Shown in pieces: positions 13,244 through 26,424 of a stretch of DNA of 64,000 nt. Positions within the stretch are counted from its first letter, which is position 1; the number at the start of each line of letters is the position of its first letter. Location: contig OX439131.1 of the NCBI GenBank assembly GCA_949318235.1, positions 2,099,309 to 2,163,308 on the forward strand. The letters run 5' to 3'. The notes beneath the pieces are model-generated. The model saw nothing but the letters and a program-made list of their open reading frames with translations. It searched no databases and was not told where the DNA came from. Origin of the DNA: Ecdyonurus torrentis. Its lineage: Eukaryota; Arthropoda; Insecta; Ephemeroptera; Heptageniidae. Position numbers and translations under genes: made by a program.

Positions 13244-13663
13244 TTTCTGTATTTTGTTATGTTCTTGTATTTATTAGTATAGATTGCCTATATGATTGTT
13301 TTAATTTTTATTGAAGTTTGACAAGACCCATGCTTGATGTACCGATGTTACTATGAACTATGGCTCAATAAAAATATTTATCATTTATCATTTTCCCATA
13401 TACAATCCTAGTAATAAAATATTTTTTAATTGCATATTTAACCAAAGATATTCACTGATTTTCCAATTTAACATTGATTTCCTGACATGCAATCAATCAA
13501 TCAATAACAAATTGTTGCAACTCAAAGTTTCGCCTAACTCTGATAACCTCTCAATGTAGAACAGGTTGCACTGCTCCACTATCTTTATTGCGCTATTATT
13601 TCTCCATATTGTGATACTAACTAGAGCCAAGGGTTGCAACAAAGTGTGGGGTGGTTTTGTCGC

Positions 13664-13688
13664 GCACGAGAGCACGGTGCTCACGTGC
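13664..13688. other. strong GC hairpin
   Basis: GCACG-A-GAGCAC-G-GTGCTC-A-CGTGC can form an 11-bp stem with a single A-A mismatch and one central base. It is followed at once by a C-rich run. The function is unknown. Confidence 0.8.
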
Positions 13689-14273
13689 ATGACCCCCCCA
13701 CCCCACCCCCTCCTGTATGTTTAGTTAACCTCTTGCATGTTCAAGCAGTACATGGCCAAGGTCAGATACTTTACTTACTTAGTCATATGAAACCTGTCTT
13801 ACTTAATATACTAACATATATAATATAATAACACAAATCTACACAATTCAAAAGTCCATGCACCGTAATTTTGTGGTGTCATTCGTATTATAGGCTTATA
13901 CAATATGCTCTAGAATTTTAGAATCTTTGTGAGCATTAGATTAAGTAGAAATTTGTATAGAAATTAGCGTGGAACCTTATGAGTTTTAAATTTCCAAGGC
14001 TCATATTAAAAAAAAAAAAAGGACACAATGCTTGTTACCGTTGGTGACGTGTAAACCTATCAGACACACTAGAAAAATCGGCAGTAGACTTCTAATTTTA
14101 TATAATTTCGTATTGTGGAATCATTCTTTACGTGAATTTTGAGAGATACTGCATTTACTTTATTATATGGTCAAACTGATGACACTATTTCATGGTTTAA
14201 AAAACTAATAACACAAAATTTGTCTATTAAAATTTTACACCGGTAAAAAGCATTGGTCAATCTTATACTGCAC

Positions 14274-14276
<3 letters not shown>

Positions 14277-14325
<49 letters not shown>
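14277..14325. repeat. (AG)n
   Basis: 49 bp of perfect AG. Confidence 0.95.
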
Positions 14326-14328
<3 letters not shown>

Positions 14329-14675
14329 CATGCTGTCTCAATTATGCTGTATAAGACAGTTAATTTTCACCACAAAAGAACTAAATCTCTACTGCAAGGT
14401 CACTATATTTGACAAAATAGTAAAGCAGTAGACGTCAAAAAACAAAATGTTATGTTATAGAAACGTATAATTATGTTGTACGGTCATTTAACTAAAAAAA
14501 TGAATTTCTATTGGCATATATGGGAATAACATATAATATGTATTTAAATGGAGTTTTGCGTCAACTAAAATCTCCGTCTGATCGCACTGTATGGCCATAA
14601 GATAATAGATTTTTTTTTTTTTAGTAAAATGACTGTACAGCATAATTTGTAAATTGTTAATTTTTTATCAGTGAA

Positions 14676-14712
<37 letters not shown>

Positions 14713-14970
14713 GACTCTACAGCTTGTGATTACCTGATGAGACGAACTCATGATGCTCAACCTCTTACATAAAAAAAATGATGCAGTTTCAGTTTATATA
14801 AAGAAAGCCGCAAGACACAGTATATAAGCAATAAATATCATCCTCTTATAATTATCCATTTTCTCCTCTTCTAAAAAGTTACTTTATCTCTTTTCTAAAC
14901 ATTTTATGTTGATTACTTTAGGTCGTTGCTCTGATTTAAATTATTACAAAGAATGTATAACCAAAAATAT

Positions 14971-14992
14971 TCTCTCTCTCTCTCTCTCTCTC
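14971..14992. repeat. (TC)n
   Basis: 22 bp of TC. Confidence 0.95.
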
Positions 14993-16079
14993 ATACAAAA
15001 ATCATAAAATACACTTTATAGCTTTAGTTATAACAAAGATTGATATATATTGTAATGTGAAATACTTAAAATTAGAAATAGCAAAAATCTTTATGACTTT
15101 TATACTTAATAATACAAAAAAATATATAAATAATAAAAATACATAAAAATGTTGAATCAAAAAAAATCATTGATTACACTTTATCTTTATTATGTATTAC
15201 AATAAAAATCCTGCTTTAACTATATTGTGACTTATAGTAATTTTATAGCTATATTACTTAAAAGGCTAAAAAAATCACTTATACAGTACAATTCTCAATT
15301 GATTTTATCGTTGATTTTTTTTAAACGTTTATTTTAAGTTGTGTCTCAATTAAACTTTTCTGGACCTAGAAAAAAAAATAGCAATGCTAAGGAAACTATA
15401 GTTAAAGTACGCCTTTTTCTACGCCGTCTGCAAATGCCTTGCGCGGTACACCGGTAACTGCCATTGATATTTTGTATCATAGAAACTTTTTCTTGGTTTA
15501 ACAACCTACGTTAGTACCCTAGTTGTTTTTTTAACAATTTTTTGTAGGGGTAAACGGTTTTAATCACCAAACTTGCAACAAACAAAAATGTTATAATGCA
15601 CTTCAAAGTCGTAAATAATAATAATAAATTGGTTTAATTTAGAGACAAAAAAGGGGGGGTGCAAATCCATGCACTTCTTTTGAACAATATTGTTCTGTCA
15701 GAGTTTGTCATAATAATTTCAGTTAATTCAATTTTAGTTCACACATATCAGTTTTTAAACATATTTAAAATGTTCTTTAAAATATAATACATGTTACTAT
15801 GAACTGCCTGGATCAGTAAAGAATTCTTATTATTATTCTTAATATATATATTAATTATTATATTAATATATTATTATTATTATCAATGCATGCAAAAAAG
15901 ATTGGCTGAAGTAATAAAGCACTTCCGAATTATTTTATAGTTTCATTGTTTATGAAAGCAAACTTTTTACACCGTTTTTTTTTTCAGTATTAATTTGCAC
16001 CAAAATATTTATTTTTTTCTTTCTATAAATTAGACAAAAATTCATCAATTCCATATAAAAACAAATTAATAACACGTGC

Positions 16080-16082
<3 letters not shown>

Positions 16083-16121
<39 letters not shown>
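16083..16121. repeat. (TA)n
   Basis: 39 bp of TA. Confidence 0.95.
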
Positions 16122-16127
<6 letters not shown>

Positions 16128-16539
16128 AATTATTTTTTTAGTATTAATGATTAATTATGTTTTCAATTTCAACTGACAAAGATAATCTATTGATTAATTA
16201 GTAAATGATGAAATGCTTTATATAAATATATAGTAGAAATATATTACATATATTAGAGTATAATTTTCAATGAAAATAATAATAATGGAATATGTATTTC
16301 GTAATTTATAAACATTAATTTATAATATGTATACGGACGGACGGAATGAGAGGGATGAGTATTACTTCCACTATAATATACCAATGAAATAGAGAGATAG
16401 ATATTATCAATTGCATCAGTGACTATAGTATACATACACGTCAAATCAATATTATATTATTATTATTCAAAGTGACAAAAAAAAAAAACTTTCAACGAGT
16501 CGTACTTGAAATATCAAAGATCTATATTTACGCATTCAC

Positions 16540-16545
<6 letters not shown>

Positions 16546-16597
<52 letters not shown>
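16546..16597. repeat. (GA)n
   Basis: 52 bp of GA. Confidence 0.95.
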
Positions 16598-16602
<5 letters not shown>

Positions 16603-16893
16603 ATTTAGGGTATAGAAGAGAAAGAAAAGAAGTAGTATGGGGAGAAGTTAAAAGCTTTTATTATAATGATGTGGCGAGCTGCTTTGCTATAGTTTCTTCT
16701 CATTTAAATTTTCCTTCAAGATAAATCAATAATTTTAACTTTTTATTTTTATTTTAGCTTTTCACTTATATATTGTGATTTGTGACGTATACGTCTTAGC
16801 TCTTGTTTTCTTCGTCTTCGTCTTCGTCTTCGTCTTTTTTTTTTTTTTTTTTTTTTTTTCCCTTCAAAATTTTTACAATGTTTCTTTTCTTAC

Positions 16894-17071
16894 CGATCCA
16901 AAATTTTGGCCAATTTTTTTCTACCTTCATAAGCATGTAAATAATTATAGTTTGCGTCATTGAAATTTCTCAGTCCTACATCGAGTGGTTTTCTAAAAAA
17001 TGGATGAAAGAATGGTTCTGCAATGCTTATGGGGGTAGGTGGATACGAAATTATAGGGGTTCCGCCGATTT
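16894..17071 (-). CDS. candidate coding exon, unknown protein
   Basis: A 178-bp open stretch on the minus strand is clearly richer in G+C than its surroundings. It ends in GATCG followed by GTAAGA, a good 5' splice site. At its start CTAG can serve as an acceptor, about 25 bases after a long pyrimidine tract (the poly(A) run at 17097-17118 read in reverse). The frame includes ISYPPTPISIAEPFFHPFF and later LHAYEGRKKLAKIL, which look like ordinary protein rather than low-complexity sequence. I do not recognise the family. No neighbouring exon is visible, so a real gene would need large introns. It could also be a fragment of an old transposon gene or chance. Confidence 0.4.
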
Positions 17072-17119
17072 CTAGCGCATTTTTTATTGTTTTCACAAAA
17101 AAAAAAAAAAAAAAAAAAG

Positions 17120-18660
17120 AAACAAAAAATCAGTTCTTTTGCTTATTATTTGCTTTCTTACACACTAGAATTTGATTTGTTTTTAAGTTTTACGAGTAGC
17201 CTTAAAAAATTCTGTTATTATATTATTTTTATTTAATATTTTTAGATTGCAAAAAGATTTTAGCAATATAATTTTATTTTGTATCATCACGCTATTGTAA
17301 AATTACCGTAAAAAACATAAAAACATAGCAATATAAAACGTTTAAATTAAAAGTAAATAAAATATAGTGTATATTACAGAGTATAAACCTTGGATACGAA
17401 GTATACTGAACCTCACATCAGTAAGTCTGTTCATTGAAGTAAATCAACGATAATTACAACACGATTCGTAAAAATAAAATAAAACTGTTTGCTTGATGAG
17501 CCATGTTATTGTAAAAACCTTCGCTCTGATGAAGCTCCAGTTACTTGTGAGAATATGTTAAACATTGTTTGTTATGCGTGCAAGTTTTTCATCCCTAAAT
17601 ATTAAGTATCATCTGAATAAATGAGACAGAACTACACTTGTAAATTTAAAACGATTCAAGTGTCCACTCGGGCCAAAAATTACAGGTGCTTTGAAAAAGT
17701 TCAACTCACCGGTTGTCAAACTTGAAAATGAAGAATTGTCCGTTAATGAATCGTGAAAACAACAATAAACTTAAAAAAAATACAAAATAAAACAAAAAAT
17801 ATATTTTTAAAAAAATCCAGAAAAAAACTCGTTTTTTGTTTATTTTTTATTTTATTTTATTTTTTTGACACAAAGTTTAAATTCTCTAGCACGTAAAATC
17901 AATTGTTATTTATAGCTATAATAATGCTTTATAATTGAATTTACAACTTCTATCTTTAAATATTATAATATTACATATTTAAGGAAAATATGCTTATTTA
18001 CCCTCTAGATTTCAACCTGTAAAGTGGTTTTTAAAAAAATCTAGTTTTTTATACTTTGATATACGTATACAATTATGCAATAACAAATTATTAACAATAA
18101 TTAATATAATTATAAGTAATTAATATAAATAATTAATGAAGTAAAAAAAAAAATATAAAGCTTCGCTGTCAACTTTTTTTTTTTTTGAAAATATTATAAC
18201 AAAATATTATTATTAACAATAAAACTATTATTTTATTTTTAATTATTACCATATAAAATTACTGTATCATAACCTAGATTTCGTTACATAAAATAAAACT
18301 CCATAAACATACTTTTCTAACAATAGAATATTAATAAAGACGAGAGATGAGACAAAAAAAATGATAAAAAGAAAAAAAATATATACAATGCATTTTCATG
18401 TATGTATAGTATATATAGTAATACTACAATCTTTAAGTGTTTGATGCAATTTTTCATTCTTATGTGTATATATATAGTATATAGTATTATATTATACTCG
18501 CAATATACATCGTTTTCTATTATATTACTAGTATATATAATGTAAAATAAAGTTAACGTATATATATATATCTATATAGTAAAATAGTACTAAAGTAAGT
18601 TGCAAAAATAATAAAAATAAATAATTTTTTTTTCTTCTTCTTTTTTTAATAAATAAAAAT
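17120..18660. other. AT-rich non-coding DNA
   Basis: No gene or array. CTGATGAAG at 17526-17534 resembles the PLE ribozyme core, but no GAAA box follows. Confidence 0.5.
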
Positions 18661-18824
18661 AATATTCTATATAACATTGCGCACGCTGCGTTTTTTTCTT
18701 TTGTCATTGTAACTTTTTGTAATATTACTTCTGGCGCGCGCGCTTAACATGATTAACTCGCTCTAAGGCTTGTAAAGTGTTATTGTTTGATATTAAAATG
18801 CTTGGCTTGCGAGTCTATGCTTAG

Positions 18825-18985
18825 TAGATCAATGTGAAACGCTACTGCAGAGCATGGTTAACTCGGCACTTCATTCGGCGCCACCAAGGATAATACATTC
18901 ACGATTGAATCAAGGAGACACCGATACAGTGAGCACCGTGTTCGCCAAAGTTTATCAAATACAGCTGCACTGTCACCTTTTATTG
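18825..18985 (+). CDS. candidate exon with strong 5' splice site, unknown protein
   Basis: This CpG-containing segment is open in one plus-strand frame from 18797 to a near-consensus donor, TTG followed by GTGAGT (GT at 18986). An ATG at 18854 has a good Kozak context (A at -3, G at +4) and starts a 44-codon frame with LHSAPPRIIHSRLNQGDTDT, so this could be a first coding exon. It could also be an internal exon starting after the AG at 18823-18824. Upstream are a CG-rich run (18735-18743) and TATATAA near 18670. The minus strand is also open over about 40 codons, which weakens the coding argument. The protein is not recognised, and a 5' UTR exon is equally possible. Confidence 0.35.
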
Positions 18986-19673
18986 GTGAGTACCTTTTAT
19001 AATTGTAACTGACATCTCGACATTATTATAAATATCGAATTGACAATTCTTCATTTTTAAAAGTTTTTTTGTTTTTAATTAAAATTTTACGTGTGGAAAT
19101 ATTTTTATTAAAATTAAATTTTCTGCTTTATAAATTTATAAAAGAAAATAATTAAATTTTATATTATGTCATGTATAAAGAAAAAAAAATTAATGAAAGA
19201 GAGATACACGAAAAAAAAAAATTTTCAAAGTATAAAAAAGAGAATTTTTTATGAACTTCAGTATACTTTAGTTTTATTTGATGAAATTATCAAACAAACA
19301 TAATATAACTATGACATTGGAGACAAAAAGAGTAAAAAAAAACAAAAGTGTGTGTGTGTGTAATTACGATTATTGTATGTTTAATTGTACGCGAGATCAA
19401 AGCGCCAAACTTTATTGCGTAATGTTTGTGCTTGTTAAAGTTGAGGTAAAAAAAATAAAAAAAAAAAACGTGATCATGTAGAGCAAATATATCAAAAAGT
19501 ATTTTAAACTCACAAAAATGTGAGAAGCTTAAATGAAAACTGTTTATAAACTTCAAAAGTATATAAAAAAATTATTAAAATTGATTTTTTTTTTATTTCA
19601 CTTCACTCAAGCTGTTAGAAATGAAAATTTAATTTCCTAACTTAATATTCTGTATAATAATGGGAAAAAATCT

Positions 19674-19704
<31 letters not shown>

Positions 19705-19708
19705 GAGA
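19674..19708. repeat. interrupted (GA)n
   Basis: 35 bp of GA with two AAA breaks. Confidence 0.9.
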
Positions 19709-20062
19709 TCGTCGTATAGTAAAATTATTTCATAATTCTGTATGAAGTACTGAAACAAAATTGAAAAACTTTTACAATTCAAAATTGATATGAAAAATTA
19801 ACAAATAAATTAACTACAAATTTAGTTTGAGTTCAAATTACGCTATAATACTATCTATAGTATTTTTATTTATTTTTAATAATGATGAACTTTATCAAAG
19901 TGCAATTTTTTTTTTTTTTTTTTTTTTTTTTGCTTACAAATTCCTTTCATATTAAGTAAGTCATAATTAATCTCGATAAGTTGGTGATAAGAACTTTTTT
20001 TTTTGTTATCAAAAACGTCTAAGCTGTAAACAGCTGTATTGTGCGTGCAGCGAAATGTTTTA

Positions 20063-20065
<3 letters not shown>

Positions 20066-20118
<53 letters not shown>
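20066..20118. repeat. (TC)n
   Basis: 53 bp of TC. Confidence 0.95.
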
Positions 20119-20119
<1 letters not shown>

Positions 20120-20734
20120 GATCAGTGATTATAATGTGCGGCATTAACTCTTCTTTCACACAAAACGATTTGATTATCACCGGAACTTTAATTATTTACA
20201 CTGTCCACCGAGTTAAACAATCAATTTAACTGATAATTATTGATTGACTATCAACACACAATGCCTTTTCTTTTTATCAGAGATTAAATTATATAATTTA
20301 CATTATTGTTTTATGATAATTTTAAATATAAATAAATTTATTTGTTTACGGTTGTATAAAATATTCAAAATATTTACAAACGAAAACCCTAAAGCCATTA
20401 TTTGTATTATTAAAAGTGTTTTTTGTATTATAATAATGATGAAGTGTTATAAATACGAGAGAGAGAGAGAGAGAGAAAGAGAATTTTAAAACGATTTTAT
20501 TGATGTATTATAATTTTTCCTTGTGTGAAGTTTATTTTTGTTTGCATGAAAATGATACAAGAAAGGTTATTGGGTTACTTTGTTATAAAATACAACATTT
20601 TCTTTCAAGTTTATATTAAATTTTACGTCAATTAAATCATATACACTAACAGAACACATATCTAGTGACTTCACTTTTGTTAACTAATGTAGGTAAATGT
20701 TTGGTATGAATCTTTCGGATAACATTTGGTGCTC

Positions 20735-21000
20735 TACCTAGATAGTTGCTTCACCTGTAGTTATCATTATTATAAGAATTACCTTTATACTACCTGGCTA
20801 GCTACTTTACCTGTAGTTATCATTATTATAAGAATTACCTTTATACTACCTGGCTAGCTACTTAACCTGTAGTTATCATTGTTATAAGAATTACCTTTAT
20901 ACTACCTGGCTAGCTACTTTACCTGTAGTTATCATTATTATATAAGAATTATCATTGCACTACCATGGTAGTTACTTCAGCTGTAGTTATCAATGTTATC
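20735..21000. repeat. 56-bp minisatellite
   Basis: About 4.7 tandem units. The landmark CTGTAGTTATCA recurs at 20755, 20811, 20867, 20923 and 20981, so the period is 56 bp with a last step of 58. Each unit holds ATAAGAATTACCTTTATACT and CTGGCTAGCTACTT. The outer units are most diverged. Confidence 0.9.
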
Positions 21001-21604
21001 ATTTATCATTATTATATGAATTTCCTTTGTATATCAGAAAGTTTATAGTGAATATTTTTGGTAATAATTTAGCTTAAAAATTGAATGATGTCACTACATA
21101 TTAGTTATCGTAGTGTATCATATTTTCAAACACACACTTAAGAATAGAAATAAGTAACGATGAACACGAAATTGGTTTGCAGCAAATCTGAATATGTGAA
21201 GTTCTTTTACGTCAAAACTTACTTCAAAAATTACTCACATAGTTATATAGATCGAAAAATGAAACAAATCTAAATGAATTTTTTCAATAATAATTGGAAA
21301 AGAAATACGTTTTTCAATTGTGTTTATATTGAAATTTCACACTCAAAAAATTGATTCCCACATTTTGTATGCCCAAATTAAATTTCCGTAGATTTTTTTT
21401 TTCTAGGTAGATTAAATACATTTCGAAATTGATGCTTGAGGGCCTAATTTTATAATATTTCCCACCAAGCGATTCTTTATAGAGGCGAGAAAAGTGATTT
21501 GATACAATGTAGTATGCAAAATTATGTACCATATGAAAATGTTGTCGTAATATATATATATTATATATATATTTTTGCTAACTGGTTCATAATCCATGTA
21601 ATAG

Positions 21605-21705
21605 ATTATATAGAATCCCGAGGCAAGCGGTGGCAGGTTATGCGGGAATTGCGTCTACTCTAGCCGGTTAGCGTGGGTGTTGGAGGCCCCCGTGAGGACT
21701 TTTAT
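21605..21705. other. isolated GC-rich patch between AT microsatellites
   Basis: About 100 bp with runs such as GGCAAGCGGTGGCAGG and GTGTTGGAGGCCCCCGTGAG in otherwise very AT-rich DNA. There is no long frame and no RNA fold that I recognise. It may be the body of a small foreign repeat. Confidence 0.35.
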
Positions 21706-22243
21706 ATATAATATATTTATATGTCTCTTTGGTGAAACATAAAGAGAAATAAATATAAGTTGACTTAGAATCACCCACCATAAAGACAGACAGACAGACA
21801 GTCAGACAGACAGACAGGTGACAAAATGATATATTTCTTACTAAGGAGTATTAGACGTATCAAAAAGAAAACTGTATAGCGCTTTTTTTATTTCTATAAC
21901 ATAGATTATTGAGGTGTAGTTCGCAAAATCTCTCTCTCTCTCTTTCTGACGTAATATAAAAATACACAAAATATCCACTCAATCACCTTATAATATGCTG
22001 ATCACTCACTGAACAAAAAAAAAATGCAATATTAATTATTAATAATAAATTACACATACCAAAAAAAAAAAGTGATTTATAGTTTGATACGACAAAACCA
22101 TACATATACATTACAAACCCATATAATACAAATTCATAATGGCGTATGATATTGTTAATTATTATTATACAGGTAACTAATACATAGTAAATTACTTGGT
22201 ATTTATAAATAATTTCTATGTTTATATAACTCTGCAAATGACG

Positions 22244-22279
<36 letters not shown>

Positions 22280-23024
22280 CTCAAATGTAACTGACAATTA
22301 GTAAACTCAAGCATTTTTACACGCAAAAGCTGTTTAGTAAAATATTAACTTGAGTGCTATATATATATAAAACACAAAACAACACATTATTTTAATATGA
22401 AAAAAATTCTGTTTGAAAATTTTCAGTTCACATTACAAGTAATCATAGTTGAAAAAAAGAACAAAGACTTGTCAGCTTTTTTTTTTATATTATGTATATA
22501 TAAATAAAACCAATATATTTATATGTCAGAGTAGAAGTAGGCCTTCTATATCGATCGTAATATTTTGCTCTAAAAAAAACATATATTTTTATAGGGGGAA
22601 AAAAAGAGAAAAACATGTATTATTCTTTATTCTCTTTTTACTAGAGTATATTTTTTGTAAAAAAAACTCTAAGAAAAGTTGTGATTTTTGTCATAGAAAA
22701 TTTACTTTATATTCAATATTTTATTTAATGATTTTTTATTTATTAACAACAACTTTTAAAAAATAGATGTCCCCTTTTTTTTATATATATTTTTGAATGA
22801 GTTGTTGTTGTCATGGTTCTGTTGTGATGCGGTGCATCTGCTTCCGCGAGAATAAATCTCTCGCCCTAACTCTCTCTCAATTTCTCCTCTCTCTCTCTCT
22901 ATCTGTTGTGTATGCAGGGATGCTCTGTGTGTGTTTGATATCTCTGTACCTCCATGTACCGGAGTTTACACTATCAATTGCCACCATCATGTAGAATGCA
23001 GGAACGTTCCTTTGTTGTTAGAGC

Positions 23025-23026
<2 letters not shown>
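21706..23026. other. AT-rich DNA
   Basis: It contains an ACAG-type tetranucleotide run (21784-21817). Short frames at 22.4-22.8 kb are A/T-biased and unsupported. Confidence 0.5.
22247..22276. repeat. (CT)n
   Basis: 30 bp of CT. Confidence 0.95.

Positions 23027-23110
<84 letters not shown>
23027..23110. repeat. (GA)n, 84 bp
   Basis: Perfect GA array. Confidence 0.97.
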
Positions 23111-23113
<3 letters not shown>

Positions 23114-23276
23114 CATAAGAATGCATGATTTTTATAGCTACGTTAATGAGTTAGACTTAGACCGTCATACATACAACCAAGTTAATGTTATTGTTAAATC
23201 TTTTTATTACCCATCCTATCATTATAAATAGAAATTAACTTTTCTTTTTTTCTTTTTGATATAAAATAATAAAATT

Positions 23277-23314
<38 letters not shown>

Positions 23315-24724
23315 ATCGACATTTTATAGGTCATACCAAAACAACAACAAATTAAAAGTTTCAATAATTTAACAAATATATATAAGGTTTTTTTTAATGA
23401 TGTAATATTGTATTTTTAATTAAGTATTCAACTTAAATTAAATTCTCATATTAGATAACCTAAGAAAGTACACTAATATTTTCTCTAGCAGACAGATTTT
23501 ATATTACAATTATTATTTACATTTCATTGGTGATAATTGTGGAATATTATTTGAACAAGTAATCCAACTTTTTAATTTCTCTAATGTAAGCAAAGAAAAA
23601 TTATTCAATTATTAAAATGGATTATTTATATACATAATTAAATAATAAATTAAAATATTAGATGTCATGGTTTTCGTGAGCCAGATTACATGGCCATATG
23701 GTATAACTCTTTAGGATTATATAATATAGTTTTTATATTTTTTACATACATTATGAATAATGCTAACCATCTTGTAGAATAATAATAGCAGAGCGGCCGA
23801 TAACCATTTTTATCATTTACTACGCGAGGACGTGATCGTCATTTTTTAAATTTTAAATAATACTTTATTTATTTATTATGTGTTATTTTTGCTGTTTAAT
23901 TGAAACTGACACGGTTCTAATTATGTTATTAAATTTTTAATACTTTTTTCTTTCTTTCACTTTTTTTTTGGGGGGGGGGGTCTAAAATGTTGCTAAAAGA
24001 GTTCACAAAACTTAAAACCCAAAACTTATATACATATACAAATTATATATTATCCTTTATGTGATGATACTGATTGTGAGATTTTTATCAGGTGATAACG
24101 TAAGGTTTGAAGTTGAAAAAAATTAGTAGTCACCCTGACAAAAATTAACAAAAAAAATCTATGAAGAATTGGGATGAAAAGCCATTCAAAGTTCCTTCAT
24201 AGTGTGTTCCATATAGAAATTTTAAGGAGAATTTAGGAAATTTTTAAATCCTAGAGCCTTCTAAATAATAATCATAGTTTTATCAAGTCTATTGATTTGG
24301 GAAAAAAAAAAAGTGAGAGAAACGTGTTTGCATATATACACTGTTTAATATCGACTTTACATGATGATGGGGGTCATTGGAACACGACAAAATATGTACG
24401 ACAATTTTTTGTAATGACATATTGTTGTCATTAAGTGACAGGCTACGTTGACATATGACTTTTCTCTAACAACTAGAGCTTATACACCAACTTATATTTT
24501 TACTATAACATATATTATAGTAAGTATATAGCACAATATAATATATCATACCTCACAAGATTTTAGGTTGATGATGAAAAACGTAAACATGAGAAGTAAG
24601 CAGCCGAGTTGTAGAGAAAAGTTTGTTAGAGAAGAACGAATAATCGATCGATAACTTGCAACAATGAAAATGTGACGTCATTCTGTTTTATTCTCATTGT
24701 TATGAAATTGTTGAAATGCTTTGA

Positions 24725-24727
<3 letters not shown>

Positions 24728-24812
<85 letters not shown>
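24728..24812. repeat. (TC)n, 85 bp
   Basis: Perfect TC array 48 bp to the right of a TGACGTCA octamer (24673-24680). Confidence 0.97.
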
Positions 24813-24816
<4 letters not shown>

Positions 24817-25541
24817 AGATTAATTCCATAGTCAGATAAAAACAAAAGAGGTATAATTATTAATTTTTAGGTATATAAATAGTAAATTAGCTTTAAGACT
24901 AACAAATCTTTTTTTGCCTTGTACTGTACTGAGTTACCCTAAGAAATATAGAATCATGAGTCTTAATTAATTATTTTACGTAAATAAGAGTAATAAGTAA
25001 GTGGGCCTCAGTTTAGTTTCTCAAAAACTTACTAAAACCATGGTCCTACAATGTTAAGGGTCTTTTTCACACGTGCTTCAACAATAACTTCCATTACACA
25101 CATTGATTTATAATCATGTTTTTATATTACTTAATTTCAATCACATTTCAATAAAAAATTAATATCATTTTGGTCACAATTTCTTTTTTAAGACAATTAA
25201 ATTTTAGATCTCATAAAACTTTTTTATTACTTTTTTCTTTGGTTTCTTTATCTTGGAAATCCAGAAGTCTATATATAACAATTTGAAATGAGAGAATATT
25301 TCCGTTTGAATTTGATTTTTGACAGACACTCAAATGTCAAATAATTTGCTGCCACTTAAACGACAAAAAGTCTTTCATTCACAGAGAAAATCTAAAAAGA
25401 AAAAGAAGGAAAAAAAAAAAAAAAAAGTCACGTCATATACATAGGGTGAAGTCCCACTGTTTTTCAAGCACGGATTGGAATATTTTTTGTCATACACAGC
25501 CTACACATAATTGAGAGCTTCAAATGAAAGAAAAAGATGAG

Positions 25542-25577
<36 letters not shown>

Positions 25578-25988
25578 GGGAGAGGAAAAAGAAGCAAAGT
25601 AGTTTTTTTATATTTGTTATTATTGTTATTTTTTATGCAAAACCCTTTTGGGAACAATAGAAAAGTAGGTCTCTATGCCATTTTGCTGCTTGCAAGAGAT
25701 ATACATCGATAGAACACATATCTAGTGTCTATATATTTGTCTCTAATGTTGGATAATATACCGTTGACTTCTGGTGAACGTTAGGTGCACACTCTGCTAG
25801 GACAAAAATTAATGCACAGTAATTATTAAATTTCAGCAATATTGAATAAATTATAACAAATACATTGCATGGCATAATTATGAAGCTATTACAAAATAGC
25901 AATATGTAAATGATATAAATGCCGCATAATTATAACTTAACGTATTTTATAAGTGTGAATTACAACTGTAGCTCAAGCACTCTCTCGG

Positions 25989-26025
<37 letters not shown>

Positions 26026-26374
26026 CAGGATTTTTGAGCTTTTAACTGGAAAATATTTTTAAAGAATGAAAAGAGGGAAAAGTTTGCAATTTTTATTTAA
26101 TATTATATCTTAATTCTCTATATAGCATCATGCAAAATAAATTTTATTAAATAGATCATAATAATTATTTAACTAAATTTACTACTTTGCCTTTAAAAAC
26201 AAGGTAGGAGTTTTTTCTTCCTATAATCTGTAATCTCAAGAGCTAGTTTTCAAGTTTAGTCTAGAGCTATCAAGCTTTGGCTCGTTTTGCAAAATTACTC
26301 TCAATTTTAAGCTAGATTCGGGTTTTAAGGCAAACTTGTCTACAATAGCTTCAGCCCAAGCTAAATTTTCTTTA

Positions 26375-26424
<50 letters not shown>

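Larger units (their letters stand above)
13690..16545. other. AT-rich DNA with microsatellites
   Basis: Nothing gene-like. 14395-14445 shares ATAGTAAAGCAG and nearby words with 3545-3580, a weak dispersed repeat. Poly(A) lies at about 14681-14710. Confidence 0.5.

Noticed and set aside
17526..17534. CTGATGAAG as a second hammerhead core
   Set aside because: No GAAA box or foldable stem follows within a suitable distance, and no PLE sequence is nearby.
20735..21000. A CRISPR-like array
   Set aside because: The units are contiguous 56-bp tandem repeats without spacers, and the DNA is eukaryotic.
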